A stretch of DNA of 64,000 nt, taken from contig NC_135714.1 of assembly GCF_964656455.1 (NCBI RefSeq), positions 57,995,850-58,059,849 of the forward strand, written 5' to 3'. Of the stretch, positions 1 through 12,698 are shown piece by piece; within the stretch, counting starts at the first letter, position 1; every line of letters starts with the position of its first letter. The notes under the pieces were generated by a model. The model had not been told where the DNA came from and did not search any database. It was given only the letters and a program-made list of their open reading frames with translations. The position numbers were made by a program, and so were the translations under genes. This DNA comes from Halichoerus grypus. Taxonomy: Eukaryota > Chordata > Mammalia > Carnivora > Phocidae.

Positions 1-2410
1 GAGGATTATTGGGAATAAAGTGGAAAAGTTAGATCCAGATTATGGAAACTCTAGGACCCTGAGAAGTAGTTTAGACTGGAGGTGGTTGGAAATAGGGATT
101 CATTGTTGAAAACACTTTTTAAAACGAGATTACATTGGCAACAGTTTGCGCAACTTCTATTCTGTGCCTTCTACCTCAACCTTCAACTTGAAGTTAGAAC
201 ATTTAGAAAAAGGCATGATGAAACATTAATGGAAAAATTATGTAATAGTGCATAAAATCTAAAGGCTGATGTTTTGTTTCCTTTAACTGAAGGTCATATA
301 CATTTAAGAAAGTATATTTTTCAGATAGTTTATGGCATGATTATTAATATTTTATATTTTAAAAACAAATAGATTTTAAAAAAATCACTTCCTACAGGAT
401 GTTTAGGAGCAAGTCATATCTTTTTGAGAATTTAAGTTACATGTTATTACCAAAGCTCTTTGTATGTGTATATTTTTGACAGATTTCTCTTATTAAAACA
501 TTTTTTTTTCAATTAGGATTTTAAGCTTCATGTTAAATCCAAAATAATAAAATCAACTGTGACTATCTATAACTTTTAATACCTTCTGTTGGTTCCATGT
601 TCACAAGGCAAATAAGACTTTTTTGTTGTTGCAGACAAAGCCATGTATTGGCCCAGTGTCTTAACTGGAAAACTTTGCTGTAATCTCTAAGTGTGAAATT
701 CCACCTTCAAGTATGTTTGCTGAGGGTGGTAAAGACTTAAAAATCATTGTCCTCCAAAGTAATCTGACTGCATTAGGTGAATACCGGATCTTTAAACATG
801 GTCATGGGGCTTACCCAGGAGTAGTGTAAGCATCATAGCATTCCATTGCTTTCTCCACCCTGTCCCCACCCCCCTCCCTTTTTTACATATATTACACTAA
901 GAGTGAGAAATTATAACAATATCTCCTTACTATAATAATATATTAAGTGCCTTAATTATTTTAGAGCCATTATCCCAGGGTCTTCTGTTCTAAATTTTTT
1001 TCACTGTTTCCCCACTCAGGTACTACATTACTGATGAACATTGTGGCAATCTAGAGAAACACATAAGAGTTTTAGTGAAACAGACAAGACCAGACTAACA
1101 GGAAAAGACTTGTCTTTGCATAGCTGAAAGGCTCTTTTTGTTGCCCTGGGCAGTATATATCTAAATCTATACATTCCTGTTTTTAGAATTTGGGAATACA
1201 AGGGTTGGAAGATACACGAAATCATACCTTACACTTGCAGGATGTCTAAGCGTGATTGGAATCTAATACAGTATTTATTATTGGGAATGATAGAGAGCCT
1301 TGCATTGTAGAAGTACAAACAGTAGTCATATACAAATAATATAAGAAATATAGTTTATGTTTCATTTATATGTTATAAAAAGTTATATGAATATAATTGT
1401 AAATTCTATTTTCATTCTCCCTTGCTCCCTCTCTTCTTCTCTCCTTCCATCCATTTATCTGTCTGTTGAGTTGATTAGGTGATTAAGTAACAGAGAATTT
1501 ACTGTACTTTGAGGAATATTATCCTTAACATGTTTTAATATGTATAATTATTAATTTTAAGATTCCCTTAGACTACTGAGATGCAAACCAAAATGCAAAA
1601 GAATTTAAGTGTCTAAAATATTATGTAATATATAATATAATGTGACATAATAAATATGTTATGATATAATATGTATTCAGAAAAAGAAACCCAGAAAGAC
1701 CCAATCTAAATAAATCACTTTCGAGGGTTTCGTGGAGAGCACTTCAAAAAGATAGACAGTCATTCTCTGGAACAACTGAAATCGAGGCCCATGCTACTGC
1801 AATTGTGAGAGACAGGTCAAACATATTAAAACATAATGAACAAAGAGAACAGACAGAAGTTTTGAATATGAGCTTCAATCAAAATTCACAAAGGAAGTTT
1901 TGATTTTGGGCATTGATTTGCAACTGAGCTGCTTCTTTCAGGGGCAACTCTATGTAGTAGATGGTACAATGTGAGACTGCAGGGATTTATTCATTAATTA
2001 AGGATGGTTGATAAATTCCCTAAGCAATACTGGAGAGGAAAACTAGCTATATGTAATCATTTATTTTAATATATGACAACCCAGGTATTTCTAAACAGTG
2101 GAGAAGTGAATGAGGAAGATTTTATCAAAAAGGTAAAAGTTAAAATGTATTAAATGACCAGAACAGAATTTGAAGAGGTTTATAAAACACAGAAGAATAT
2201 ATCTGGATATTTTAAATTAAAACAACAAATTGGGAAATTTCAGCCTCTATGTTGACAGAAACAGTATCTATATCTTATAAAGAGTTCAGTGAAAGTGATA
2301 AGCTAAATATCAAGTTCTCAAAAAAATGAACAAAAAATGTGATTTGATTTATTTAATGAGAAAAAATTAATAATGAAACATGCAAAAGTGACCAGTTTCA
2401 GTAGTAATTA
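1..2410. other. repeat-poor AT-rich sequence
   Basis: No exon, RNA gene or recognisable interspersed repeat is seen on either strand. The short open frame at 1028-1225 on the minus strand has no recognisable domain and is of chance length for AT-rich DNA. A local AT-rich run (about 1619-1680) is the only low-complexity patch. Confidence 0.5.
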
Positions 2411-2423
2411 AAAATGCAATTTG

Positions 2424-2545
2424 GGAGCCTGGGTGGCTCAGTTGGTTAAGCGCCCAACTCTTGATCTCAGTGCAGGTCTTGATCTCAGGGTCACGAGTTC
2501 AAGCCCCATGCTGGGCTCCATGCTAGGCATGGAGCCTACCTCAAA
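2424..2545 (+). mobile_element. Can-SINE (tRNA-Lys-derived), older variant
   Basis: The tRNA-like head GAGCCTGGGTGGCTCAG is followed by a B-box-like GGGTCACGAGTTCAAGCCCC and a short A-rich tail. The flanks carry the duplication AAAATGCAATTTG (2411-2423) and AAAATGCAGTTTG (2546-2558), which differ at one base. The body lacks the long CT-rich segment seen in most other copies here, so it is a shorter, probably older type. Confidence 0.9.
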
Positions 2546-2550
2546 AAAAT

Positions 2551-2920
2551 GCAGTTTGAAATAGCAACATATTCTAGTTTTATTCCTATTAACATAGTAA
2601 AATTTCAGAGAAATTTAATTGACTAATGTTGAGATTATTTTGAAATTGCTGTATTTTGCTGGTATCAGGATAAACTGCTCAAACCATTTTGTGTAGTAAT
2701 TAGGTAGTAATATAAAAAGTTACATAATGTCTTCTCTTTTTTATTTTCTAATACTCATAGGAATTTGTTCTTTTGAAAAATTCCAAGGAAGAAGAAAATG
2801 ACATGCATTATAATTGCATAGGATGGGGAAGGGAAAACTACAAATGACTAATGATGGAGAAACTCGATGGAATACTATGCTGCCATTTGTAAGGGATATT
2901 TGGGACACATGGATACAATA
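2551..2920. other. no recognised feature
   Basis: AT-rich sequence between two Can-SINEs. I see nothing interpretable in it. Confidence 0.5.
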
Positions 2921-2935
2921 AGTAAGGTGTTTTTC

Positions 2936-3129
2936 TTTTTTTAAAGATTTTATTTATTTATTTGAGAGAGAGAGAATGAGAGACAGAGAGCACGAGAGGG
3001 AAGAGGGTCAGAGGGAGAAGCAGACCCCCCGCTGAGCAGGGAGCCCGATGCGGGACTCGATCCCAGGACTCCAGGATTATGACCTGAGCCGAAGGCAGTT
3101 GCTTAACCGACTGAGCCACCCAGGCGCCC
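2936..3129 (-). mobile_element. Can-SINE
   Basis: Read on the minus strand this is head, CT-rich middle and AAATAAATAAAATC tail, so the plus strand shows TTTAAAGATTTTATTTATTT first and CTGAGCCACCCAGGCGCC last. An exact 15-bp duplication AGTAAGGTGTTTTTC flanks it at 2921-2935 and 3130-3144. The perfect duplication suggests a fairly recent insertion. Confidence 0.95.
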
Positions 3130-3144
3130 AGTAAGGTGTTTTTC

Positions 3145-4287
3145 AATAACTAAGATTTAAGAAAAATAATATTTTTGCAAGGAGACAATAAAATTAAAAC
3201 ATAATGGATCAAGTCAGAAGAAGGAAAATGGCTGCCAGGCCTAAAGAATATAACTGTAACCAGAATGAACTTACTGACACTTCTAACGAACGTGTCAATT
3301 GAAGATAGGGTTGCTCCCCAACTGAAGCAACAGAAAAGGAGGAGTCTTAAAGACAAAACAGGTCTGCCCATTCAACACTGATTAGGACTTTATTATCCTG
3401 CTTAGAAGTACTTGAAGCCATTATGGGGACAGGCATTTAATTACATTAGAGACTCAGTGTTTGTAGTCCATTCTAATCAAGCAACCTCCCATGTAGCTTG
3501 CCTGAAGGGAGAAAATGTGATAGGTCAAAGCAAACACAGGGATGTAGGTTTGTACCTTTACTTCTTTACTTCCCATTGTAAATTAATAAATTGTTATTTT
3601 AGTCTCATCATATGTCAGTCTCAGAGGACTGATAGAATGAATTGATATCCCTGTATCCAATTAATTCTGGGGCAAGGAACAAATTGGGTGTCCCAGTCTG
3701 TAAAGAAGGGAACAGTGAAAAACTTACCAAGGTAAGTGGCATGTTGTGGACATGGCTAGTCACCTGGCCTTCCACAAGTGATACCTTATCTCATTTTACA
3801 ATGTCTTTGAGTATCTACACATTAAGATGATAATTAGGAACCATACAGCAAGTAGAAAAACAGTTTTGACATAATTTTAAGTGAAAAAGGTAAGGCATAA
3901 CACTTTGTCTATTATGAAAGCAACAACTTAAAATATGCATGAATATGGGCATAAAAATAAAAGAACAAGGGAAAGGAAACAGTGACTATATTAGAAGGGC
4001 ATACCAATATTTCATTTCCTTTATTGCTATTTTGTTTACATCATAAAAATCAGGAGAAAAAAGTTCTGCATTGTATGGATATAAAATTTATAACAATATG
4101 ATATTTAATAATACAAATCATGGCATATTTAATAATAAAGTGATAAAATATATATCAAGCAATGCTAATTTTAGAGGCATTTTCATTTCTAATTTACCTA
4201 TGAATCTGCTAAGGCCAAATATGGTAACAGAGAAAACTCAAATTCAAAATGAAGTTGGAATAGCTACATAACTATATACCTCATACC
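3145..4287. other. no recognised feature
   Basis: Unique-looking AT-rich sequence. The small open frames at 3412-3645 and 3642-3830 have no domain or homology cue and are treated as chance. Confidence 0.5.
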
Positions 4288-4301
4288 AAAAAGAATATTT
4301 T

Positions 4302-4483
4302 CCCGGGGCGTATGGATGGCTCAAGCCTCCAATTTTTGATTTGGGGTCAGGTCATGATCTCAGGGTTGTTGGATCAAGTCCCCCATGGGGCTCTGCACAG
4401 AATCTGCTTGTCCACCCCTTGCCCCCCACCCCCACTCATGCTCGCTCTCAAATCAATAAATAGAATTTTTAAAACAAACAAAC
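4302..4483 (+). mobile_element. Can-SINE, diverged
   Basis: The head GGGGCGTATGGATGGCTCA is mutated, and the CT-rich middle has a C-run (CCCCCCACCCCCA). The tail is AATCAATAAATAG then (AAAC)n. Duplication AAAAAGAATATTTT (4288-4301) against AAAAAGAGTATTTT (4484-4497) has one mismatch. An older copy than those with perfect duplications. Confidence 0.9.
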
Positions 4484-4497
4484 AAAAAGAGTATTTT

Positions 4498-5839
4498 GTG
4501 GACATGTGGCTTCTCAATTTTCAGAAAAGTGAAATCATATTGAGCAGTAAGAGTCATCTTTTAAATGCATTAAAGACGTTGAATAATTTCTGGTGAATTA
4601 CTTTGTAATAAATATACAAATAGAAAGACTGGCCATATATGCTTGTAATTTTCCTTTTGAGCAAGCAGGTTAATTTACTGGTTCATTTCATTCCTGGTTT
4701 TCTCTTTTTTCCCCTCAATTATTAAAACAATTTAAAAGAATATATATATAATATACATATTTTGTATATAATTTATATATATATGAGAATATATATATTT
4801 GCATCTCCTAGTTTCTCATGATCAAACTGAAATTTATAAGAAATAATTTGTTTACACAGACACTCATAATTAAAAAGCTTATCATATGGTGATTTCCATC
4901 TACACCCTTAGCAGTTAAAGGATTTTTTGGTTTTTGAGTATCGTGATCTCTGACATAAATATTAAATAAAGTTTACTGTTGAGGGCCACCAGTATTGGGC
5001 TAGTAGAACAAAATAAAGTCAAAGGTAAGCATTACCCAAATGGAGGCTTGAAATTAAAATTTTAACCTTAAGTATTTAAGTAATTTTATTCAAATAGGGA
5101 TTCAATATAAGCAGAAATGTCATCACTCCAATTCTTTCCTTTCTTTGGTGTGTTTATTCTTTTCCTTTAATCTCTTTTTTGCTTTTTTTTAACCACTGAG
5201 TCAGCTTCGTGCAAGTCTGCACCTCCCTCTAGGGTATGAAAATAGCAGTCACTTTTCACTCATTTTGGGGGAGAAATAATCTTCCCAAAGGAACTTTGTT
5301 AGTGCCTCCACAGTTCTGCTTTCCAAGGTTCAGCATCAAAAGCTGTTTTTATCACTAGTCCTCCTTGACTGCCCTCCCTCTGGCTGGTGTGGAAGCTGAC
5401 TAGATGTGAGTCAGGCACTGCTTACTACATTCAGAACAATTTCTCACGGGTAAGAGTAAACAAGGAGTCATGGACTATAAAATTAAAATAAACTGCAGTA
5501 GCTTTCTAGAAAAGCAAGGAGAGAGTAGATTTTATTGTAAATAAGGAAAGAAGGGAGCTAATTGAGTCTCTGGGGTATATTATATCCTGGGTCAGTCTTA
5601 AAACACTTTGTATCCAAGTAAGTTGAAACATACTTGGTTAATCTCTATGCTTCTCATTCATGACATGTAGAAATGTGAATTTAGAGTTAGTTTAAAATTA
5701 TCTTTTCTTTGTTTGTTTCTGGGTGCATTTTATTCTGCAATGACTTTTACCTCAAAACTCTGGGATACTTTTGTAAACACAGATGTGTACAGCATATGCA
5801 AACATAGGCACTCAGAGATAGACCCGATTTTAGGAGGTT
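4498..5839. other. AT-rich sequence with a TA microsatellite
   Basis: An impure (TA)n tract lies at about 4741-4798. The rest shows no exon, RNA gene or recognised repeat. Confidence 0.5.
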
Positions 5840-5853
5840 ATAAAATACAGTAC

Positions 5854-6648
5854 TCTCTTTTTTTTTTTAATTTGAATATAGTTGATACACATGTTACATT
5901 AGTTTCAGGCAACCTAGTGGTTTGACAAGTTTATACATTATGCTATGCCCACCACAAGGGAAGCTACCATCTGTTCCATTACCTCCCTATTACCCATTCC
6001 TTACGCTGTGACTTTTATTCTTGTGACTTATTTATTTATAACTGGAAGCCTGTATTTCCTTCTCCCATTCACCCATTTTGCCCAACCCTCCACCCCTCTC
6101 TCCTCTGGCAACCATCAGTTTATTCTCTATATTTACAGGTCTGATTCTGCTTTTTGTTTGTTTATTCATTTGTTTGTTTTTTAGATTTCACCTATGAGTG
6201 GAATCATATGGTATTTGTTTTTCTCAATCTGATTTATTTCACTTAGTATAATAACCTCTAATTCCATCCATGTTGTCTCAAATGCCATGATCTTATCAAA
6301 GGTGGTTATGTAATATTCCTCTGTGTGTGTGTGTCTGTGTGTGTGTGTGCGTGCGTGTGTGTGTGTACACCATATTTTCCTTATCCACTAGTCTATTGAT
6401 AGACACTTAGGTTGCTTCCATATTTGGCTATTCTAAATAATGCTGTAATAAACATAGGGGTGCATACATCTTTTTGAATTAGTGTTTTTGTTCTCCTTGA
6501 GTAAATACCCAATAGTAGAATTACTGGATCATATAGTATTTCTATTTTTAAATTTTTGAGGAACCTCCATACTGTTTTCCACAGTAACTGCACCAATTTA
6601 CATTCCCATCAACAGTGCATGAAGGTTCCTTTTTCTCCACACCTCGCC
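5854..6648 (-). mobile_element. L1 LINE, 5'-truncated
   Basis: The plus strand starts with a poly-T run, then the complement of an L1 3' UTR, then the complement of the ORF2 3' end (codons for FRIAKYGSNL and [11 protein letters not shown] can be read on the minus strand at 6393-6596). Near-identical duplications flank it: ATAAAATACAGTAC at 5840-5853 and ATAAAATACAATAC at 6649-6662. It breaks off in the distal part of ORF2, about 0.8 kb from the tail, and has stops and frameshifts, so it is dead. A (TG)n expansion sits inside ORF2 at 6321-6366. Confidence 0.92.
6321..6366. repeat. (TG)n microsatellite inside L1
   Basis: Alternating TG with two GCGTGC variants. It lies exactly where other L1 copies read a short TATATATAC run in the ORF2 3' end, so it grew inside the element. 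Confidence 0.9.
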
Positions 6649-6662
6649 ATAAAATACAATAC

Positions 6663-7032
6663 CCTTAAATATGCAAATCATCTCCCACCTCCATAGTTAA
6701 ACACAGGTGTGTCCTTAGATGTCTTTCCGTTCCCCTCTACAACTTTGGGCATACTTGGAAAGAAAACAGGAAGACAAGAATAAACATGTTATATAATACA
6801 AATTGGTATCAGAAGAAGAATCGAGTAAAAAAATAGAGAAATTAATACAGATAAAATGCTTAATTTTGGATACTAGTGATTCCACTATCATGTTGGTTTG
6901 AAAAATTGTATCTTGCAATTGTTTAAAGAAATATATTTAAAAGCCTTTTCTAGCAAAATAAATATAAAAGCCTTTTCCATTGTCTCTAGTTTTTAAATGA
7001 TCTATGTTGAAGTACTTTACATGTGGTCTGAC
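6663..7032. other. no recognised feature
   Basis: Short AT-rich spacer between an L1 and a Can-SINE. Nothing recognised. Confidence 0.5.
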
Positions 7033-7049
7033 AAATGCAGAATAGTCTT

Positions 7050-7243
7050 TTTTTTTTTAAAGATTTTATTTATTTGACAGAGAGAGACACAGCGAGAGCA
7101 GGAACACAAGCAGGGGGAGTGGGAGAGGGAGAAGCAGGCTTCCCGCTGAGCAGGGAGCCCGATGTGGGACTCGATCCCGGGACTCCGGGATCATGACCTG
7201 AGCCGAAGGCAGACGCCTAACGACTGAGCCACCCAGGCGCCCC
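7050..7243 (-). mobile_element. Can-SINE, young-looking
   Basis: Full-length antisense copy with an intact head complement (GAGCCACCCAGGCGCCCC) and tail complement. A perfect 17-bp duplication AAATGCAGAATAGTCTT is at 7033-7049 and 7244-7260, the longest perfect one in the window, so this is a likely recent insertion. Confidence 0.96.
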
Positions 7244-7557
7244 AAATGCAGAATAGTCTTAAGGTTATATTTCTCTATGAACTGGATTTATATTTATGTT
7301 AATGCAATCTTGGATTATATTAACCTTTTTAAACATCTACATTATATTTTAGCTCTTTGTGAGCCTGGGGTCTACTAAAATTCTCTGTTTTCACAGGATC
7401 ATTATCCGATGTTTCTGAGATTGAATTTTTCACCTTAAGGGCAGAACTTTTTCTGAACTACTGCCAAATTTTATCTCATTTACTTTACTTCTTTATTTTA
7501 GTCAATTAAGGTAATCATTTTGAATCTTGATTCTTTTATCAGTCATATTATTTACTG

Positions 7558-7708
7558 CAGGGGTTGGTGAGCTTTATCTAGATCTGTAAAATCTAGATCA
7601 TGAATATTTTAGGCTTTGTGGGCCAGAGGTCTTTGTTACATGTTCCAAAAAAGAAAGAAGGAAAGGAGGGAAGGAAGGAAGGAAGGAAAGAAAGAAAGAA
7701 AGAAAGAA

Positions 7709-7751
<43 letters not shown>

Positions 7752-7900
7752 GAAGGAAGGAAGAAAGAAAGAAAGACGAAAGAAGGAAAGAAAAAGAGAG
7801 AAAGAAAGAGAGAAGAAAGAAAGGAAGGAAGAGAGAAAGAGAGAAAGAAAAAAGAAAGAGAAAGAAAGAAAAGAAAGAAAGAAAGAAAGAAAGAAAGAAA

Positions 7901-7964
<64 letters not shown>

Positions 7965-8085
7965 AAAAGAAAAAGAGAGAGAAAGGAAGGAATCTTTTGA
8001 ATGTAAAGAGCATTCTTAGCTCAAAGGCCATATAATGCAGACCTCTGACCAGATTTAGTCACAGACTATAGTTCACTGACTCCTG
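7558..8085 (+). mobile_element. hAT-type non-autonomous DNA transposon split by a purine microsatellite
   Basis: The left end CAGGGGTTGGTGAGC and the complement of the right end CAGGAGTCAGTGAAC are imperfect terminal inverted repeats. The internal wording (AATATTTTAGGCTTTGTGGGCC and, near the right end, CCAGATTTAGTCACAGACTATAG) matches a common mammalian hAT/Charlie-group element I know by sight. A 346-bp GAAA tract has replaced or expanded within the middle. No clear 8-bp target duplication was found. The exact family name is not asserted. Confidence 0.7.
7647..7992 (+). repeat. (GAAA/GGAA)n purine tract, about 346 bp
   Basis: Nearly pure A+G on the plus strand with a single C at about 7777. 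Units alternate among GAAA, GGAA and GAGA. All long open frames over it (7600-8035, both strands) are low-complexity artefacts of a 4-bp repeat without stops. Homopurine mirror tracts like this can adopt triplex (H-DNA) structures. Confidence 0.97.
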
Positions 8086-8091
8086 GTGAAT

Positions 8092-8705
8092 TTTATTGGT
8101 TATCTATTGCTGTATAACAAATCAGCTCACAACTGAGTGGCTAAGAAATACCAAACATTATTATCTCCCAGTTTCTGTGGGTTAGGAATCCAGGGCTTGG
8201 CTTATCTGGGTGCCTCCGCACCAAAGTCCCTCACCAGGCTGCAGGTGTTGTCTGGGTCTGCAGTCTCATTTGAAGCCTCAGGTGAGGGAAGATCTGGTTC
8301 TGGGCTCACTCACATGGTTGTTGGCAGAATTCAGTTCCTCATGGGCTATGTGTTTTGAAAGTAAAGGAAAGACAGCTTCACTAGTTGGGCTGAGTGTTTC
8401 AGCTCCTCACTAGCTGTTGGGTACAGGTCTCCCTCAGTTCCTTTCTACACGGGCCTCTCCATGAGGCAGCTAGAGTCCATCACAGCAAGTTAGCAAGAGA
8501 GAATAAGAAAGAAGATGCAAAATGGAAACCATAATCTCTTTGTAATCTAATTTCAGAAGTGACTCCCATCACTTTTGCTCTATTATATTTATTAGAAGTG
8601 AGTCATTAGGACCAGTTCACACACAAGGGGAGGGGATTACATGAAGGTATGAATGCCAGGAGGCAGGAATCACTGGGGCCATCTTACAGGCTGTTTACCA
8701 CGTCA
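8092..8705 (+). repeat. ancient interspersed repeat, copy 1 (family not named)
   Basis: Begins with GTTATCTATTGCTGTATAAC and includes CAGTTTCTGTGGGTTAGGAA, GGCCTCTCCATGAGGCAGC and CACAAGGGGAGGGGATTACA. The same order of landmarks recurs at 14951-15907, so both are copies of one old mammalian family. The open frames at 8137-8413 fall inside it and are not genes. Confidence 0.55.
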
Positions 8706-9524
8706 GTCCATCCAGAATTTTCTGCCACTTAAACAAAGCATGCTTTATTCATCCAAGGTTTTGATAAAAATATTAGAGAAGAGGTGTTCATGACAGAGTC
8801 TTATGGCATGTTTTACCCTCCAAACTGACTCCAGTCCACTAACTAATATTATGAATATTGCTGGATGCCTAGCTGTACATTCTCGATACCGGTGTGATTG
8901 GACTAACATTTTGTCTTCATATCCTTGGAGATCTCAGGAGACAATTTTGTCAAACGTATTTTTAAAATTACACTATTTATGCTTCACTGGATAGGTGAAA
9001 TCAAGTTAAAATAAGATTCAACGACTGTCTTGAAGAATAAAATAAATCACAGCACTACTAGAGCTCAAAGGATGTCATAAATAAAGAGGACCAGTTCCAT
9101 CTGCCTTGCATTCTTGACAGGCAGTTTTAGGGCTGACTGCATCTTATATGAGCCTGAAGTTTTTTAGCCAACTAGTGAAGCTGTCTTTCCTTTACTTTCA
9201 TTCATGCTCTCATAGAATGATTTATATTTTCTTGTAGAATAGCTAACAGACCAGATCAGGGGTAAATTATACTTTATAAACATTTTAACAGTAAATCACA
9301 ATCATAGTTTGATTCAGGAATCTTTCAAAATTAGATAATACCAGTCATTAATACATGCCATCTAGATAGCAACCTTATGCCAATACAATGTTTCTACTAC
9401 TCCGAGAAAAAAGTATAATACTGTAATCAGAATTGACAATATAAAGTCCCATAGTTTTAAGTGCTGTATCACTCAAACTTCAATTCCGCGGACAGCCCAA
9501 AGATTGCAACTCTTTCCCCATAAA
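8706..9524. other. no recognised feature
   Basis: Unique-looking sequence. The 63-codon frame at 8803-8994 has no supporting evidence. Confidence 0.5.
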
Positions 9525-9745
9525 GTAATAGAATAATTACTATAACTTATTGAGTGTATACTATGAGCCAAAGACTGTGCTAAACAACTTTCTATGGATT
9601 TTCCCATTAATTCTCCTTAACAATCCTGGGAGGTATGTACTATTATTATGTACGTTTACAGAGAGATTAAGCAACTTGCCTCTGATCATTTGGAAGTGAA
9701 ATTCTAAAACCCAGTAGCCTAAATCCGGAGTACTTTCTCTTAAAG
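9525..9745 (-). repeat. MIR SINE (antisense)
   Basis: Plus strand reads the complement of MIR: TATTGAGTGTATACTATGAGCCAAAGACTGTGCTAA, then ATTAATTCTCCTTAACAATCCTGGGAGGTA, then TTACAGAGAGATTAAGCAACTTGCC. This is the order expected of an antisense MIR core. Confidence 0.8.
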
Positions 9746-10447
9746 CAGAGGCACAAGTGTAACATTTCTTTGAAAAATGCTAAGGAAACTTTTCCTAGGG
9801 AACATGGGTGAATGATTTACTAATTATTAACTTTTTTTAAAAAAAGTTTGACACCACTAGATGGCAACATTTTCAAAAGCTTTAATAAAACTTTTGAAAA
9901 TTTAAGGTGGAAAAGTAACTAAACTTTATTATTATTTCATTTTCATTTTAAAAATTTCAGCTTTATTGAAGTATAATTAAAAATAAAATTGTAAGATATT
10001 TAAAGTGTACATCGTGATGATTTGATAAATGTATAATTGTGAAAGGATTCTCCCCATCTAGTTATCACATCCATCATCCCATTAATTAATTAATTAATTT
10101 TATTTAGAATTCTTAAGTTCTACTCTCTTAGCAAAGTTCAATTATACAATACAGTGTTATCAACTCTGGTCACCATGTTTTACATTAGATCCTCAAACCT
10201 TATCTTACTGCTGAAAATGTGTCCAACTTCTTCCCATTTGCCCCACCCCCCAGCTGCAGGCAACCACTTTTCTACTCTGTTTCTATGAGTTTGTCTTTTT
10301 TGGGGGATTTATTTATAAGTGATACCGTGCAGTATTTGTCTTGCTCTGTGTGGCTTCTCTCACCTAGCATGAGATGCTCGAGATTCATCTGTGTTATCAC
10401 AAATGGCAGGATTTCTTTCTTTCTCATGGCTGAGTGATATTCCATTG

Positions 10448-10601
10448 CATATATATACATATATACACATACTTATGCATATATGTACTCTTATATGTAT
10501 ATATTACATTTATATATACAATTGTATATGTGTGTATATATACATACTAAATATATGCATAAATATATACATACAACATATATATAATATATACACACAC
10601 A
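10448..10601. repeat. (TA)n/(CA)n microsatellite inside L1
   Basis: Long alternating AT-rich tract with CA and GC variants. It is placed between the complements of ...GGAATAT and ...GTGGGCT of the L1 ORF2 3' end, the same site that expanded in the L1 at 5854-6648. Confidence 0.9.
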
Positions 10602-11868
10602 GCCCACATTTTCTTTATTCATTCATTGATGGACACTTAAGTTCCCATATTTTGGCTATTGTGAATAATGCAGCAGTGAACATGGGAATGCAGATATCTC
10701 TTTGATATCCTGTTTTTATTTCTTTTGGATATACACCCAGAAGTGGAATTGCCAGATCATATGGTAGTTCCATTTTTAATTTCTTGAGGAAACTTCATCC
10801 TGTTTTCCATAGCGGCTACACCAATTTACATACCCACCAACAATGATTAAGGGTTCTTTTTTTTCCCTATCCTTGCCAACACTTGTTATCTCTTGGCTTT
10901 TTGATGATAACCATTCTAACAGGTGTGAGGTGATATCTCATTGTGGTTTTGATTTGCATTTCCCTGATGTTTAGTGATACTGAACATCTTTTCATGTACC
11001 TGTTGGACATCTGTATGTCTTCTTTGAAAAATGTCTACTCAGTTCCTCTGCCCATTTTTAAATTGGGAATTTTTGCTTTTTGCTATTGAACTGTTATAAG
11101 TTCTTCATATATTTTGGGTACTAACCCCTTATCAGATATATGATTTACAAACATTTTTTTCCTTTCTGTAGGTTGTCTTTTCATTTTGTTTGTGGTTTCG
11201 TTTGCTCTGCAGAAGCTTTTTTAGTTTAGTGTAGTCCTACCTATTTATTTTTGCTATTGTTTTCTTCACTTTTGGTGTTAAATTAAAAAAAAAAAACATT
11301 GCTAAGACCAATGTCAAGGAGTCAACTCTTTATATTCATCTAGGAGTTTAATGGTTTCAGGTCTTATTTCAAGTCTTTAATCTGTTTTGACTTAACTTTT
11401 GTATATAGTATAAGATGAGATACAATTTCATTCTTTTGCATATGTCTCTTTAGTTTTCCCAATACTATTTATTGAAAAGACTATCCTTTCCCCATTGTGT
11501 ATCCTTAGCTCTTTTGTTGTAAATTAATTGACCACATATGTGTGGGTTTATTTCTGGGCTGTCTATTCTGTTTCATTAATCTATGTGTCCTTTTTTATGT
11601 CAATACCATATGTTTTGATTGCTATAGTTTTGTAATATAGTTTAAAATCAGGAAGTGTGATGCCTCCAGCTTTGTTCTTCTTTCTCAAGATTGCTTTGGC
11701 TATTCATGGTCTTTTGTTTCCATACACATATTGGGATTGTTTTTTACATTTCTATGAAAAATGCCATTGGAAGTTTGATAGGGATTGGAGTGAATCTGCA
11801 GATTGCTTTGCTAGTATAGACATTTTAAAAATAGTAATTCTTCTAATCCATGAGCATATAATATCTTT

Positions 11869-12276
11869 TTATTTATTTGTGTCTTCTTCAATTTCTTTTA
11901 TCAGTGTCTTATAGTTTTTAGTACACAGGTCTTTCATTTCCTTGTTTAAATTTATTCCTAGGTACTTTATTCTTTTTGACACAATTGTAAATGGAATTGT
12001 CTCTTTAATTTCTCTTTCTGATAGTTCATTTTTAGTGTATAGAGCAGCAACTAATTTTTGTATGTTGATTATGTATCCTGCAACCCTATTGAATTTGTTT
12101 ATTAGTTCTAATAGTTTTTGGTAAAGTCCTAAAGGGTTTTTGACATATAATATAATGTCATCTGCAAATAGAGACAGTTTTACTTCTTTGTTTTCAAAAT
12201 GGATGTCTTTTATTTCTTTTTTGTGCCTAACTGCTCTGGCTAGGACTTCCAGTCCTATGTTGAATAGGAGTGGCAA
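11869..12276 (-). pseudogene. L1 ORF2p reverse-transcriptase fragment
   Basis: A 135-codon open stretch on the minus strand. It begins [17 protein letters not shown] and includes the catalytic FADD box ([11 protein letters not shown] at about residues 34-44), followed by the palm/thumb-like [14 protein letters not shown]. Family function: target-primed reverse transcription of L1 RNA. Here it is only an island between stops and shifts of the 9945-13185 element, so no activity is expected. Confidence 0.9.
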
Positions 12277-12496
12277 AAATGGGCATATTTATCTTGGTCC
12301 TGATCTTAAGGGAAAAGCTTTCAGTTTTTCACCATTGAATATGGTGTTAACTGTGGCTTGTCATTTATGGCCTTTATTATGTTGAGGTACATTCCCTCTA
12401 TATCTACTTCCTTGAAGAGTTTCTTTTTTTTTTTTTAAATCAGGAATGGATATTGAATTTTGTCAAATGCTTTTTCTGCATCTAAAGAGATAATCA

Positions 12497-12698
12497 GGGG
12501 CCCCTGGGTGGCTCAGTCAGTTAAGCGTCTGCCTTTGGCTCAGATCATGATCCCAGGGTTGTGGGATTGAGTCCCACATCCGGATCCCTGCTCAGCGAGG
12601 AGTCTGCTTCTCCCTCTGCCTCTACCCCTCCCCCCTGCTTGTGCTCTCTCTCTCTCTCTCACACATGCTCTCAAATAAATAAATAAAATTAAAAAAAT
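12497..12698 (+). mobile_element. Can-SINE nested in L1
   Basis: Full-length plus-strand copy with (TC)n middle and (AAAT)n tail. Exact duplication AAAGAGATAATCA at 12484-12496 and 12699-12711 consists of L1 ORF2 sequence, which proves that the SINE landed in the older L1. Confidence 0.95.

Noticed and set aside
7600..8035. Long lysine/glutamate/arginine-rich frames (and a serine/phenylalanine/leucine-rich one on the other strand)
   Set aside because: Produced by a stop-free GAAA/GGAA repeat; no non-repetitive coding sequence is attached.
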